Positions 1 to 9,249 of a stretch of 64,000 nucleotides of DNA are shown here, piece by piece. Source of the DNA: Sphingobacterium chungjuense (GTDB taxonomy: Bacteria > Bacteroidota > Bacteroidia > Sphingobacteriales > Sphingobacteriaceae). The DNA is taken from contig NZ_WLYS01000001.1 of the NCBI RefSeq assembly GCF_011316935.1, positions 978,261-1,042,260 of the forward strand, in the 5' to 3' direction. The position numbers were made by a program, and so were the translations under genes. The first letter of the stretch is position 1, and the number at the start of each line of letters is the position of its first letter. The notes under the pieces were generated by a model, which worked only from the letters and a program-made list of their open reading frames with translations, did no database searches and had not been told where the DNA came from.

Positions 1-230
1 ACGGAGTTGGCGGCTCTGCCCAGAATAACAAAGTGGGGTTTTTGATGCATTCCTCTGTTGGTGATGTAGATCTTGAAGATATGTATACCGCCGTGACAGA
101 TCAGATGATCGGTGGTGGTACGGGAGATCAGGCATTACCTATTGTAGGTTTATTGGGGACTCCATTTTTGATCCAATATAAAATGACGTTGAATTTCAAT
201 AAAGGAGAGATTTCCTTTTATAAAAAATAA
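1..230 (+). CDS. Retropepsin-like aspartic protease, C-terminal end (partial)
   Basis: The gene enters from the left edge, so only about 75 C-terminal residues are visible. They contain a Gly-Leu-Leu-Gly-Thr-Pro-Phe-Leu stretch followed by Tyr-Lys-Met and a short beta strand ending in Lys-Gly-Glu. This is the usual end of single-domain retropepsin-like proteases, where a hydrophobic-hydrophobic-Gly motif packs behind the active site. The catalytic Asp-Thr/Ser-Gly would lie upstream of the window. The reading frame is open from the first complete codon at position 3. A hairpin terminator follows. The family is inferred from the C-terminal motif alone. Confidence 0.55.
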   Translation, partial: GVGGSAQNNKVGFLMHSSVGDVDLEDMYTAVTDQMIGGGTGDQALPIVGLLGTPFLIQYKMTLNFNKGEISFYKK

Positions 231-257
231 GTGTTCGTAGTTTAGTTTAATAAATAT

Positions 258-290
258 AAGAGCCTGTTACCGAAAGGAAACAGGCTCTTT
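258..290 (+). terminator. Rho-independent terminator
   Basis: An 11-base stem (AAGAGCCTGTT with AACAGGCTCTT) around a short loop lies about 30 bases after the protease stop codon. The right arm ends in a short T run. It would end the protease transcript and also separates it from the convergent TlpA-like gene. Confidence 0.75.
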
Positions 291-359
291 GAGATAGTAG
301 CTATCATTGTATATTCATGAAGTAATGCTCAATACATCACTCCCTAACGAGCTGAAAAA

Positions 360-1841
360 TTAAGATTTAGTTGCTGCCTGATAGGGTTTTTTAGCTGCCT
401 CAATAAGCTCCTTCATCTCCATTTTGATATAATCTACATTGGGTGATGAGCCAGTTAAGAAATAGCGAATCTTACCATCTGCGTCGATTATAAACTTCGC
501 TGGAATTCCTCTCACGCCAAATTTCCCAGCCAATACTTCTCCCGTTTGCGCATCTTTCTGATCGTCATACAATACCTCAAAAGGGTAGTTGTTTTTCTCG
601 ATGAATGATACCACATTTTTCTTGTATTCTTTGTCGCGTTCCCAAGTGTTGATGAATAAAAACTGTACGTTTTCATCGTTCTCGTACATGGCTTGAGCAG
701 CTTGCATGCCCGGGAAGGAACGAATACATGGCTGACACCATGTTGCCCAGAAATCCAAAACGACCACTTTGCCTTTCAGGCTGGCCAAGCTTACTTTTTC
801 GCCCTTAAGGTTCAGCAAGTCGAATGCTGGAGCCTCCTTGTAGACCGCCATTTCTTTCATGTGCTCTTGGATAGATTTTACTAGCTCCTGCTTCAGGCCG
901 GTGTTGTACCGTTCATAACCTTGCATAGAACCATTCAGCTCTTCGTAGAGTTTTTTCAAATCATTCTCTACGTTAAATTGGCCTTTGGCATACAGTTTCG
1001 ACAGCACATTATATGCCTCCAATTTACGGTTTGTGCCCATCAACGATTTGTAGTACACATTCGATAAACCATCTGCCTGCTCTGGCGCAACCGCCATCGC
1101 CTTCTCAATAAGATCCAATGCTTCGGCGTATTCTCCGCGGTTTACTAAAATGCCCACGTATGAAGACATAGAACTCGCATAACCCATTGCAGCAAATTTG
1201 GCTTTATTATCCTTTTGCTCTTCGGGCAGGCTAATGTAATAATAAGCGTCGTCCATCGCGACCTTCAATAGCGGCGCTGCAGAAACCGTGTCGCCCGCCG
1301 CTAATAAAGTTTGTCCGACAGGGAGATAACCGTTCCCACGCCAAAAACGCTCGTGCATCTGCTCCAAATATTGAATTGCTTGCGTTGGTTTTTCTTCTTT
1401 GGCAAAAGTTCCCGCCAAATTAGCGAGCACATAATCGTAAGTGAGCTCTTGTTCTGGGAAGTTTTTCACCGGCCATTTTTTGACCAACTCTTTATATGCC
1501 TTTTCTTTCGCGGCACTACCTTCGGCCTCATAAAATACCTCAGTGATGTATGTATCTCTGGTCAGACTGCCTTTCGGGAATTTCTTTGTAGCCGTCTTGG
1601 TTACGGCCTCCATCTTATCCTCGTGGTCGAGCGTACGAAGGATGTTGATCGTCATGCGGTAATCTTGTTCGGCCTTCAAGTTTTTGACGTCACTAAACAA
1701 CACATTCGCTAAGGAATCCTTCTGTTCTAGTGTGCCATTTTCTATGACGCCGCGATTTTTTTGGTACAGGTTTTCTGGCTGCTGCTGTGCGTAACTAAAA
1801 GTCGCGGTAAGGAGCATAGCTATCAATAGTTTAGTTTTCAT
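360..1841 (-). CDS. TlpA-family thioredoxin-like protein with helical N-terminal domain
   Basis: A 493-residue exported protein with a cleavable signal peptide (hydrophobic core in residues 4-15, then Ser-Tyr-Ala-Gln). The N-terminal 330 residues are mostly alpha-helical and TPR-like. The C-terminal 150 residues are a TlpA/ResA thioredoxin fold with the redox motif Trp-Cys-Gln-Pro-Cys near residue 370 and a cis-Pro region (Gly-Ile-Pro-Ala-Lys-Phe). It is the last gene of the ECF-FecR-SusC-SusD run, 34 bases after susD. Such SusCD-TlpA clusters are common in Sphingobacteriaceae. A role as periplasmic disulfide reductase for imported or surface proteins is inferred, and the substrate is unknown. 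Confidence 0.85.
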   Translation of the reverse strand: MKTKLLIAMLLTATFSYAQQQPENLYQKNRGVIENGTLEQKDSLANVLFSDVKNLKAEQDYRMTINILRTLDHEDKMEAVTKTATKKFPKGSLTRDTYITEVFYEAEGSAAKEKAYKELVKKWPVKNFPEQELTYDYVLANLAGTFAKEEKPTQAIQYLEQMHERFWRGNGYLPVGQTLLAAGDTVSAAPLLKVAMDDAYYYISLPEEQKDNKAKFAAMGYASSMSSYVGILVNRGEYAEALDLIEKAMAVAPEQADGLSNVYYKSLMGTNRKLEAYNVLSKLYAKGQFNVENDLKKLYEELNGSMQGYERYNTGLKQELVKSIQEHMKEMAVYKEAPAFDLLNLKGEKVSLASLKGKVVVLDFWATWCQPCIRSFPGMQAAQAMYENDENVQFLFINTWERDKEYKKNVVSFIEKNNYPFEVLYDDQKDAQTGEVLAGKFGVRGIPAKFIIDADGKIRYFLTGSSPNVDYIKMEMKELIEAAKKPYQAATKS

Positions 1842-1875
1842 CTTGTCTATGTTTTTATGGTTGACGTATGTAATG

Positions 1876-3249
1876 CTAATTTTCGTATCCTGCGTTTTGA
1901 GTCAGGTTATTGTTTAAGAGAATCTGTGCGTTCGGAATTGGGAAGAGCACATCTGTAGGCTGCCAGTTCGCCTTGATTGGAGACAAGACTGCGGTCGCCC
2001 GATTGGTGCGTTTTAAATCAAACCAACGGTGTCCAAGCTCCCCGAAAAACTCATGCAAGCGTTCCGTTTCGATCGCCGTCAGCAGTTGCGTTTGCGTGAG
2101 CGATGCAGATAGTCCAGCTAATCCCGCACGCGTGCGGATGGCATCGACATCTTCTTTCGCTCCAGAAAGATTGTTGCGGTTAGCGCGAGCTTCGGCACGG
2201 ATCAGGTACTGTTCTGCCAAGCGCAGTACAATATGGTATTCATTGCCGGTTCCGGACGAAACTTTATACTTTGTAATAGCATAATACGCTTTGCCCGACA
2301 CTGTTTTTGGCGTAGCCCAGTTGCTTTTCCGTAAATCTACTGTAGGAGTCGTTTCAAAGCTATTGTATGCCGCATCTGGTAGCGTGTAGGCTGGGATTAC
2401 ATTGGCCACGGTAATGTAGTTCGCTCCGAACGTGGTGACACCATTTAGGTTGGCAATCTGGAAAATCACCTCGTTACTTGTGTTGGTGAAGTTACTGGTT
2501 GTTGCTGGAAGGCCATACTCCGTAGCCTGCAACACTTTTGTAGCTTGAGATTCGGCTTTTTCCCAATCATTTCGGTAGAGATACACGCGAGCCAATAAAG
2601 CACTGGCCGCATGTTTATTAACGCGTGCGCGGAATGTGCCTTCATAGGCTGTAGGCAGTTTACTTTCGGCATCAGTAAGATCGGCAATAATCTGTGTATA
2701 TACTTGATCGGCAGACGTTCTTGCTAAAGAAGCTTGATCAAACACTTCCAAATCGCTTAGCACATGCAAAGGCACATCGCCATATAAATTGACCAGATAG
2801 AGGTAGGTATATGCGCGCATAAATTTGGCCTCTCCCAAGAGTTGGTCTTTCACGGCCGGTGTTAATGTAGTAGATCGTTCTAAGCCAAAGATCGCATTGT
2901 TGGTGTTTTTAACCAGCTGGTACAGACTTCCCCACAAGTTGTTGACATAACTATTGGTATTCAACAAACCATTGTTGGCAAACTCCAGTAAACCAGCATC
3001 GGCAGCATTATATTGCAAATCATCGGCGGCCATTCCTGAGTAAAAGGTGGTAGTGCCTAAGTTACCTATGCCGGAAACATATAGCCCGAGAACCACGCTG
3101 CGAGCGGAAGCATCGGTGCGAAAGGCATCATCTAACAACACTTGTGTAGGCGGTGCGCCCAGCTCCACAAATTTCTCGCAAGATGTAGAGAGCAGCGATC
3201 CGGCTAGGATCGCAGCAGAAAATATATGTTTATTTAAAATGGTTTTCAT
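1876..3249 (-). CDS. SusD/RagB-family outer-membrane nutrient-binding lipoprotein
   Basis: A 457-residue lipoprotein with a lipobox Leu-Leu-Ser-Thr-Ser-Cys (Cys24). The helical TPR-rich SusD fold is recognisable. Family hallmarks near the C-terminus are Leu-Ala-Glu-Gln-Tyr-Leu-Ile-Arg-Ala-Glu and Arg-Trp-Phe-Asp-Leu-Lys-Arg. SusD lids bind substrate at the cell surface and close over the partner SusC barrel, which is encoded 8 bases upstream on the same strand. At 457 residues it is slightly shorter than many SusD proteins but complete. No glycoside hydrolase lies in the cluster, so the ligand cannot be read from context; peptide or small-molecule uptake is as likely as glycan uptake. Confidence 0.93.
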   Translation of the reverse strand: MKTILNKHIFSAAILAGSLLSTSCEKFVELGAPPTQVLLDDAFRTDASARSVVLGLYVSGIGNLGTTTFYSGMAADDLQYNAADAGLLEFANNGLLNTNSYVNNLWGSLYQLVKNTNNAIFGLERSTTLTPAVKDQLLGEAKFMRAYTYLYLVNLYGDVPLHVLSDLEVFDQASLARTSADQVYTQIIADLTDAESKLPTAYEGTFRARVNKHAASALLARVYLYRNDWEKAESQATKVLQATEYGLPATTSNFTNTSNEVIFQIANLNGVTTFGANYITVANVIPAYTLPDAAYNSFETTPTVDLRKSNWATPKTVSGKAYYAITKYKVSSGTGNEYHIVLRLAEQYLIRAEARANRNNLSGAKEDVDAIRTRAGLAGLSASLTQTQLLTAIETERLHEFFGELGHRWFDLKRTNRATAVLSPIKANWQPTDVLFPIPNAQILLNNNLTQNAGYEN

Positions 3250-3257
3250 GGTGGTAA

Positions 3258-6200
3258 TTAAAATTGACAGTTAAATCCAAAAACAATAGTTCTAAGCGGT
3301 GGCAACACCTGCCCGATGGTTCCGGTGCCCAATCCTGATGGGCCACCCTGTACGGTGGTTTCGGTATCGAGCACATACTTGTTTTTTGCCCAAGTAAACA
3401 GATTTTGTCCTTGTGCGAAGATGTTGACATTCGACATCTTCGTGCTGGATAGCCAACTGGCTGGCAAGCGATAGGATAAGTTTACAGAGCGAAGTTTGAT
3501 GTAAGAGGCATCGCCATATACCGCATTCGAATTCGTAAATTGGTTGTACGAGGTATATACGGGATTGCCAGCCGTAGTCGTGGCAGCTGGAATATCTGAA
3601 CTACTATTTTCTGGTGTCCAGCGGCCTAACCAGTACTCGTTCTGATTTACCATAGCTCCAGGTCTGGTATTTAAGATTTTGGTCACGCCAAAACGGTGAT
3701 TAAACTGGAAAAATACACCGAGTTCAAATCCTCTGTAAGTAAACGTGTTGTTAAAACCACCATAGAATGGTGTTCCTAAATCAGCAATATAACGATCATC
3801 TAAATTAATCACACCGTCTCCATTACGATCTTCATACATCGCAGCGCCGGTAGTAGGATTCACACCTTGGTAATTGTACAAGCGCACTAAGTTAATGGGT
3901 TCGTCAACGATGAAGCTACTGGCGAAGAAGGATTGTTCGATATTTGGAAATTCGAGCAACTTGTTCCGGAAGAAGGTGAAGTTGGTCGATGTCTTCCAAG
4001 AGAAATCCTGACTTTCGATGTTCGTGGTGTTCAGTTCCAGCTCCAATCCCGTGTTTTGTATTACTGCTGGCAGGTTGGAGGTGTAGCTGTTATAACCCAC
4101 TTGTGTAGGCAAACCTGCAGAAGTGATCTGATCGCCAGATCTATTTCTAAAGTAATTTGCTGTGAATAAAATGCGATCTTTCAGGAAACCCAAGTCTAAT
4201 GCAAACTCCAGTTTCTTTGTGGTTTCCCATTGGATAAACTCATTCGGTAAAGTCACCAAGTTCATCGTTGCATTGCCCAGATAAGCTTGCGAGGAAGAAT
4301 ATAATTGCAGGTAGATGTAATTTGATATTTGATCATTACCCGTCGTTCCAAAACTTCCACGGAGCTTACCGAAACTCAGAAAATCAACATTATCGGCTAC
4401 AAAATCTTCTTTCGAGAATATCCAGCCCATACCAACGGCACCAAAATTTCCGAAGCGATTCTTCGGGCCAAAGCGCGACGATCCATCTCGACGGAAAGTA
4501 CCGTTAAAGAGGTATTTCTCTTTCCAGTCGTAGTTTAGCTTACCAAATACCGCATTGTACTTGTACATCACTAAGTTGTTGTTCGCTGTAAATAGGCCAG
4601 CAGCACTCAGTGAGCCCAAAAGGGCATCATTGCTATAGTTCGATCCATTGGTAGTTTGTGTAGCCGAAGAGTTTTGTTGAAAACTCGTTCCCAATAAGGC
4701 AGTCAAATTTCCGTCTCCAATCACTTTGCTGTAATTCAACGTTGGTTCGATGATCCAGTTCTGCGCTTTGGTATTTGAAAAAGACGAAGTACCCAATGTC
4801 GTCGCTACGGTATTATTTAAACTCGTGGAAGGCGTTTGATTATTTTGCTGCAATTGCGTGATGGTATAACCAAAATTTGCTTTGGCTACGAATCCGGGAG
4901 CGATATTATAGCTCAGGTTGGCATTTGAAATCAAGTTGTTGGTCTTGCCAATGTATTTTCGATCGAGCATGGCAATGGGATTGCTGATCCCAAATGAGGA
5001 AGGCAACCAATAGTAGGTGCCATTTTCATTGTAAATCGGATAATTTGGTGGCAAGTTGTAAAAAGAAGATACATCTGAGCTCGGCATATCCGTCATGTCG
5101 TTGGCATAACTTACCGAGAAAGCCGCATTGAATCTACCATCGCTAGATTTATGATCTAGATTTAGACGAGAGGTAAAACGGCTGTTCTCACTATCGCCGT
5201 AGAATACCGTGCTTTCCCTTCTGTAACCCGAGTTAAAGAAGAAACGCGTGTATTCATTTCCGCCAGATAGATTGGCCTGCGCATCGGTAATATGTCCGGT
5301 ATTTCCTATCAGCAATTTCTGCCAATCCGTTGCGGCATTTTGATCCCATACCGTCAGATCCGGTGCATTAGCTGTCGTAGGTGTTACACCATCATTCGCA
5401 AAAGCCTCTCTCCGTAAAGCCAAGTAATCCGGCAAGTTCAGCATCGGAATAAAGCGATTTACCTCCGTAATACCGGTGTTAAAATTGACACCAACTCGTG
5501 TACGGCCTGAAACTCCTTTCTTCGTGGTAATCAAGACGACACCGTTGGCTCCACGACTACCATAAATAGCGGTAGCATCGGCATCTTTCAAGATATCAAT
5601 CCGTTCAATATCGGATGGATTAATCATGTTGAATGGGCTCAGTCCGCCAGACGCACCTGATATACCAAAGGCATTTAGATTATCCGTTGCTGGTGCGCCA
5701 CCGTTGAAGTTGGTGAAAGGTACGCCATCCACTACATAAAGTGGAATAGATCCAGAAGTCGTACCGCTTAGCGATGCCTGATTTCTGATTTGCACTTGAA
5801 CAGCACTGCCCGGCACACCGTTATTTTGTGCAATCAGCACGCCCGGCATTCTGCCGGAAAGCGCAGCAAGCGGATTGCCTACCGGTTGTGCTTCGATATC
5901 TTTGGCCGTAATAGACGCGACTGAACCGGTGTTGAGACGACGCGTTGTCGTACCATATCCGATAACGACGACTTCCTCCAAACTTCCTTTTTCGGGTACC
6001 AATTTTATAGGAGTATTTGTTTTCGGCAGATCTTTCGCAGGGATTTCCAATTTTTGATAACCGATAAAGGAGAATATCAGGGTAAGGTTGTCTCCTTCGA
6101 GCAACATCCCCCAATGTCCGTTGGCATCTGTCGCGGTACTGGTTTGCATGTTGCGGTAATCTAATTTCTGGTAATTTTTGACCACAATGCTAACGCCTGC

Positions 6201-6587
6201 TAATGGTTCGCCGACCTCGTTGACCACTTGTCCGGCAACTCGCGTTTTAGGTTGGGCATTTTCGCGGATGGAGATGATATCATTATTCATCACTTGCCAG
6301 GTCAGGTTGCTTCCTTCCAGAGATTTACTCAGAATCTCTTTGACCGTCAATTGCTTTCCAACTAAGTTAATCGTCTTGTTGGGGAGGCTATTTTTACTGT
6401 AAAACATTTTGTACTTACTCTGCTCATTGATAGATGTAAACACATCCTCCAGCTGTCCATCTCGAATAGAGATGTCCATCTTTTGAGTTTGAGAATAAGC
6501 GTATCCCGGCACATGGAGATGTGTTAAGCAGGATAATAGGATGGCGAGCCTCGCAGTCCTAGTTAGGTTAGGTAGTTTAGTATTCAT
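3258..6587 (-). CDS. SusC/RagA-family TonB-dependent transporter with N-terminal STN domain
   Basis: An 1109-residue TonB-dependent outer-membrane transporter. In order it has a signal peptide, an STN (secretin/TonB short N-terminal) signalling domain at about residues 38-105, a carboxypeptidase-regulatory-like domain at about 115-200, a plug domain starting Glu-Glu-Val-Val-Val-Ile-Gly-Tyr-Gly, and the barrel ending in aromatic Phe. The SusC signature (Asp-Ala-Asp-Ala-Thr-Ala-Ile-Tyr-Gly-Ser-Arg-Gly-Ala-Asn-Gly) is present near residue 340. The STN domain normally talks to a FecR anti-sigma factor, and fecR is the next gene upstream, so substrate-responsive self-regulation through the ECF/FecR pair is expected. 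Confidence 0.96.
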   Translation of the reverse strand: MNTKLPNLTRTARLAILLSCLTHLHVPGYAYSQTQKMDISIRDGQLEDVFTSINEQSKYKMFYSKNSLPNKTINLVGKQLTVKEILSKSLEGSNLTWQVMNNDIISIRENAQPKTRVAGQVVNEVGEPLAGVSIVVKNYQKLDYRNMQTSTATDANGHWGMLLEGDNLTLIFSFIGYQKLEIPAKDLPKTNTPIKLVPEKGSLEEVVVIGYGTTTRRLNTGSVASITAKDIEAQPVGNPLAALSGRMPGVLIAQNNGVPGSAVQVQIRNQASLSGTTSGSIPLYVVDGVPFTNFNGGAPATDNLNAFGISGASGGLSPFNMINPSDIERIDILKDADATAIYGSRGANGVVLITTKKGVSGRTRVGVNFNTGITEVNRFIPMLNLPDYLALRREAFANDGVTPTTANAPDLTVWDQNAATDWQKLLIGNTGHITDAQANLSGGNEYTRFFFNSGYRRESTVFYGDSENSRFTSRLNLDHKSSDGRFNAAFSVSYANDMTDMPSSDVSSFYNLPPNYPIYNENGTYYWLPSSFGISNPIAMLDRKYIGKTNNLISNANLSYNIAPGFVAKANFGYTITQLQQNNQTPSTSLNNTVATTLGTSSFSNTKAQNWIIEPTLNYSKVIGDGNLTALLGTSFQQNSSATQTTNGSNYSNDALLGSLSAAGLFTANNNLVMYKYNAVFGKLNYDWKEKYLFNGTFRRDGSSRFGPKNRFGNFGAVGMGWIFSKEDFVADNVDFLSFGKLRGSFGTTGNDQISNYIYLQLYSSSQAYLGNATMNLVTLPNEFIQWETTKKLEFALDLGFLKDRILFTANYFRNRSGDQITSAGLPTQVGYNSYTSNLPAVIQNTGLELELNTTNIESQDFSWKTSTNFTFFRNKLLEFPNIEQSFFASSFIVDEPINLVRLYNYQGVNPTTGAAMYEDRNGDGVINLDDRYIADLGTPFYGGFNNTFTYRGFELGVFFQFNHRFGVTKILNTRPGAMVNQNEYWLGRWTPENSSSDIPAATTTAGNPVYTSYNQFTNSNAVYGDASYIKLRSVNLSYRLPASWLSSTKMSNVNIFAQGQNLFTWAKNKYVLDTETTVQGGPSGLGTGTIGQVLPPLRTIVFGFNCQF

Positions 6588-6616
6588 AAGTTTGTGTAGA
6601 TGCTATTATTCTTGTA

Positions 6617-7639
6617 TTATGGCGTCGTGATGCTGATGTTTCCGGCGGTGTCTTTTTGATAACGAAATGCTGCTACGGCCTGCAAGCCTTGCAGTATATC
6701 GTCCACCGGTTCGTTATCGAAGGTGGCGGAATACACCTGATTTGCAACTGCTTGATTTTTTATCGTGATTTTTACGCCGTAGATGCGTTCTAGTCTACGA
6801 GCTATCTGGGCGAGCGATTCGTCCATAATCGTCACCCGTTTGATCATCCATTCTGTCTCGGTAGACTGACCATCTTTTTCAGAAATAGCGATCGGTCTAA
6901 TATTAGTCGCGACGTTAGGGAGTGTGTGTGGTTCATTCTTTTCCCGAATGGCTTTCATTGCTTCAACAGGTGGATTTTCTAGTACGAATTTCTCTTTTGG
7001 TTTTAAGATGAATTTTTCCTTTTCCTGTCCTGTTTTCCATACTTCCACCTGACCACGAATAAGCGACGTTTCGGCCTGTTGATCCTCTTGATAATCTCGT
7101 ACATTGAAAGCGGTTCCTAATACGCGGATTTCCATGCGAGGCGTGTGAATCAAAAAGGGTTTCTCTGCGTCTTTTGCCACATCAAAATAAGCTTCTCCAA
7201 TCAGTGTTACTTCCCGCGTTGCAGCATCTTCAAATGATTTTGGGTAGATCAGCTTGCTTGATCCATTTAAGGTGATTTTCGAGCCATCTTCCAACATGAT
7301 TTCTCGCATTTCACCACCGGCGATTTGTATCATCTCCGTTTTTTGGAAATAGTTTGTTTGTAGATAGTAGCCAAGCAAAAGTAGTCCGAACAGTAATGTG
7401 GCTGCTGCGGCAAAGCGAACTCTATTATTGGGTGCACGATAGGGAGAAACCGATTTTTTCATGTTGGCTTCCACAGTGGCTAGATTTTCCGCTAACTCTG
7501 CATCACTAATATGATGCTTAGATCGTTGAGCATAATGCAAGTAAAAACTGTCTAGCCAGCGCTTTTCCGCTGGTGTAATAGGCCCTCCGTTGCGATACCG
7601 TTTTAATAACTGCTCGATATCCTTTTTATCCATGTTCAT
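6617..7639 (-). CDS. FecR-family anti-sigma factor
   Basis: A 340-residue single-pass inner-membrane protein. The cytoplasmic N-terminus (about residues 1-70) would hold the sigma factor. One transmembrane helix lies at about residues 73-90. The periplasmic part carries the FecR domain (Gly-Gly-Glu-Met-Arg-Glu-Ile-Met-Leu-Glu-Asp-Gly-Ser) and a C-terminal STN-like/DUF4974 domain ending in repeats of the type 'Gln-Gly-Leu-Gln-Ala-Val-Ala'. It lies between the ECF sigma gene and susC on the same strand, which is the standard trans-envelope signalling order. Two Met codons (1 and 3) could start it. Confidence 0.95.
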   Translation of the reverse strand: MNMDKKDIEQLLKRYRNGGPITPAEKRWLDSFYLHYAQRSKHHISDAELAENLATVEANMKKSVSPYRAPNNRVRFAAAATLLFGLLLLGYYLQTNYFQKTEMIQIAGGEMREIMLEDGSKITLNGSSKLIYPKSFEDAATREVTLIGEAYFDVAKDAEKPFLIHTPRMEIRVLGTAFNVRDYQEDQQAETSLIRGQVEVWKTGQEKEKFILKPKEKFVLENPPVEAMKAIREKNEPHTLPNVATNIRPIAISEKDGQSTETEWMIKRVTIMDESLAQIARRLERIYGVKITIKNQAVANQVYSATFDNEPVDDILQGLQAVAAFRYQKDTAGNISITTP

Positions 7640-7716
7640 AGGTTGTTTTTTCCCGGCATTGCTGTCGGTTAGTTATACATATGACGGGGAACTAAAGGAA
7701 AGGGAGTACTGTAATA

Positions 7717-8298
7717 TTAAAATAATGTTAAAATAATCGGAATAAGCAGTAATGCTAGCTTGGTACGCAGGTAGCGCAAAGCATTATGTACCTGTTTTTT
7801 TGCCGTTTTCTCTGAGATATGTAATTTTTCTGCGATTTCTTTGTAAGAAAGGTGTTGTTCGCGGTTGAGTTCAAAGATTTCTTTGGTTCTATGCGGTAGC
7901 TGCTGTTTCTTTTCTTCAATAAGTGCAAAAAGATCTTTCTCTAAAAGCTGTTCGTCCGCGAAACAGTTGCCTTCGTTTTGGAAATGTAATAGTTCGTCCA
8001 TATATTTTGCCACTACTTTCTCGTGGCTAATATGGTCTAATATCCTGTGGCGGACAGCTTGATAAAGATAGGCAAGCGGTGTGCTGTGCACGTTCCATTG
8101 TGCGTGTCTGGTCCAAATGTTCAGGAATACATCTTGGATAATATCGTTACACAGTTCGGTATCACCTGTCATGCGATAGGCATGACGATACAGGGCGGTT
8201 TTATGCCGAAGAAACAATTCGTCGAAGGCGCGTTGGTCGCCACCGTTGACTAAAGTCACCAGTGCAAAATCATCCAAATCCACCCATCTATTATTCAA
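7717..8298 (-). CDS. ECF RNA polymerase sigma factor (Bacteroidetes type), TTG start
   Basis: A 193-residue ECF sigma factor. Region 2 holds Ala-Phe-Asp-Glu-Leu-Phe and Asp-Ile-Ile-Gln-Asp-Val-Phe-Leu. Region 4 holds a helix-turn-helix (Leu-Ser-Tyr-Lys-Glu-Ile-Ala-Glu-Lys-Leu-His-Ile). It heads the FecR-SusC-SusD-TlpA locus, 77 bases upstream of fecR. The apparent start is a TTG; an in-frame stop lies shortly upstream with no ATG between, and a GTG five codons in is the alternative. The last dozen residues are very hydrophobic (Leu-Leu-Leu-Ile-Pro-Ile-Ile-Leu), a tail seen in some Bacteroidota ECF factors that may contact the membrane or FecR. Confidence 0.93.
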   Translation of the reverse strand: MNNRWVDLDDFALVTLVNGGDQRAFDELFLRHKTALYRHAYRMTGDTELCNDIIQDVFLNIWTRHAQWNVHSTPLAYLYQAVRHRILDHISHEKVVAKYMDELLHFQNEGNCFADEQLLEKDLFALIEEKKQQLPHRTKEIFELNREQHLSYKEIAEKLHISEKTAKKQVHNALRYLRTKLALLLIPIILTLF

Positions 8299-8577
8299 AA
8301 CTGTTTCGGTACTAAATATGTTGATTTGATAAATTTAAAAATTATTTACAAATCTGATGCAAAATGCGTATTTAAAATACTTAATTGATTTATTTTTATT
8401 AAAATATGCGCGTGTAATTTACAAATATTTCTTCTGGTTGTGATTTTTCGTTGAAACGAAATTTAGATATAAACTTTGGTATTAATAGCATTAAATTGCT
8501 CAGGGAGGTTTTGTATTGCGAAGGATTTGCTGGGGTTAGTAATATGTAGAATTCTTCGTGACTAATCTTTTCACGCT

Positions 8578-9033
8578 ATGGACTGCGTCGGTAATCAAGA
8601 GGAACTCATCGGGGTAATTTGTCACGAAATAGCGCATATCGAATTAAATCATGTCATGAAAAATCTGGTGAAAGAAATCGGTCTCTCGGTACTGGTTTCT
8701 GTGACCGCGGGCAATGCTGGTGGCGAGATTATGAAAGAGTCGGCTAAGTTACTTTCATCGTCCGCTTACGATCGGAATTTAGAAAAGCAAGCCGATATCC
8801 AAGCTGTCGATTATCTCTTAAAAGCAAAGGTGGATCCTCATGTATTTGCCGATTTTCTCTACAAACTGTCTGATAAAGCGCTCGAATACCTTAGTTGGCT
8901 GAGGGCGCATCCTGATTCTAGAAAAAGAGCCGACTATATTATAGAATATAGTCGCGGCAACGGAAAAGACTATCAGCCAATTCTTTCTAGTGTAAGTTGG
9001 GAAGGTCTCAAACAGGCTGTTTCTGATTTCTGA
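8578..9033 (+). pseudogene. M48-family metallopeptidase, 5'-truncated remnant
   Basis: A 151-codon open frame that begins inside an M48 (HtpX/BepA-like) peptidase domain. The zinc motif His-Glu-Ile-Ala-His (residues 17-21) and the third-ligand region (Asn-Leu-Glu-Lys-Gln-Ala-Asp) are intact. The C-terminal Ala-His-Pro-Asp-Ser-Arg-Lys-Arg-Ala-Asp-Tyr-Ile is typical of the family. Normal members carry 60-150 further N-terminal residues, including a signal peptide; here an in-frame stop lies five codons before the ATG. The last 46 codons recur in degraded form at 10071-10205, on the far side of the SDR gene. It is probably non-functional, although a trimmed protease cannot be ruled out. Confidence 0.7.
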
Positions 9034-9249
9034 ATATTATTAGAACATATGTTTGTTGATCTGCACAAGTGTTGAGGTTGGATTCCTTATTTATTATCCT
9101 TTGATTTATTTTATTCCTCTTAAATAGGATTTCAAGTTCTTATTGAGAAATTTTTGTTATATTTATTAATATTATTGTTTTGGGTATAATTTAATTTTCC
9201 ATTAATGATAGTTTACTAATTAAATAGGGATATTTTATAATAAAGTTTT

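Noticed and set aside
1311..1712. 133-codon open frame antisense to the TlpA-like gene
   Set aside because: Fully inside a well-supported gene and without any family likeness.
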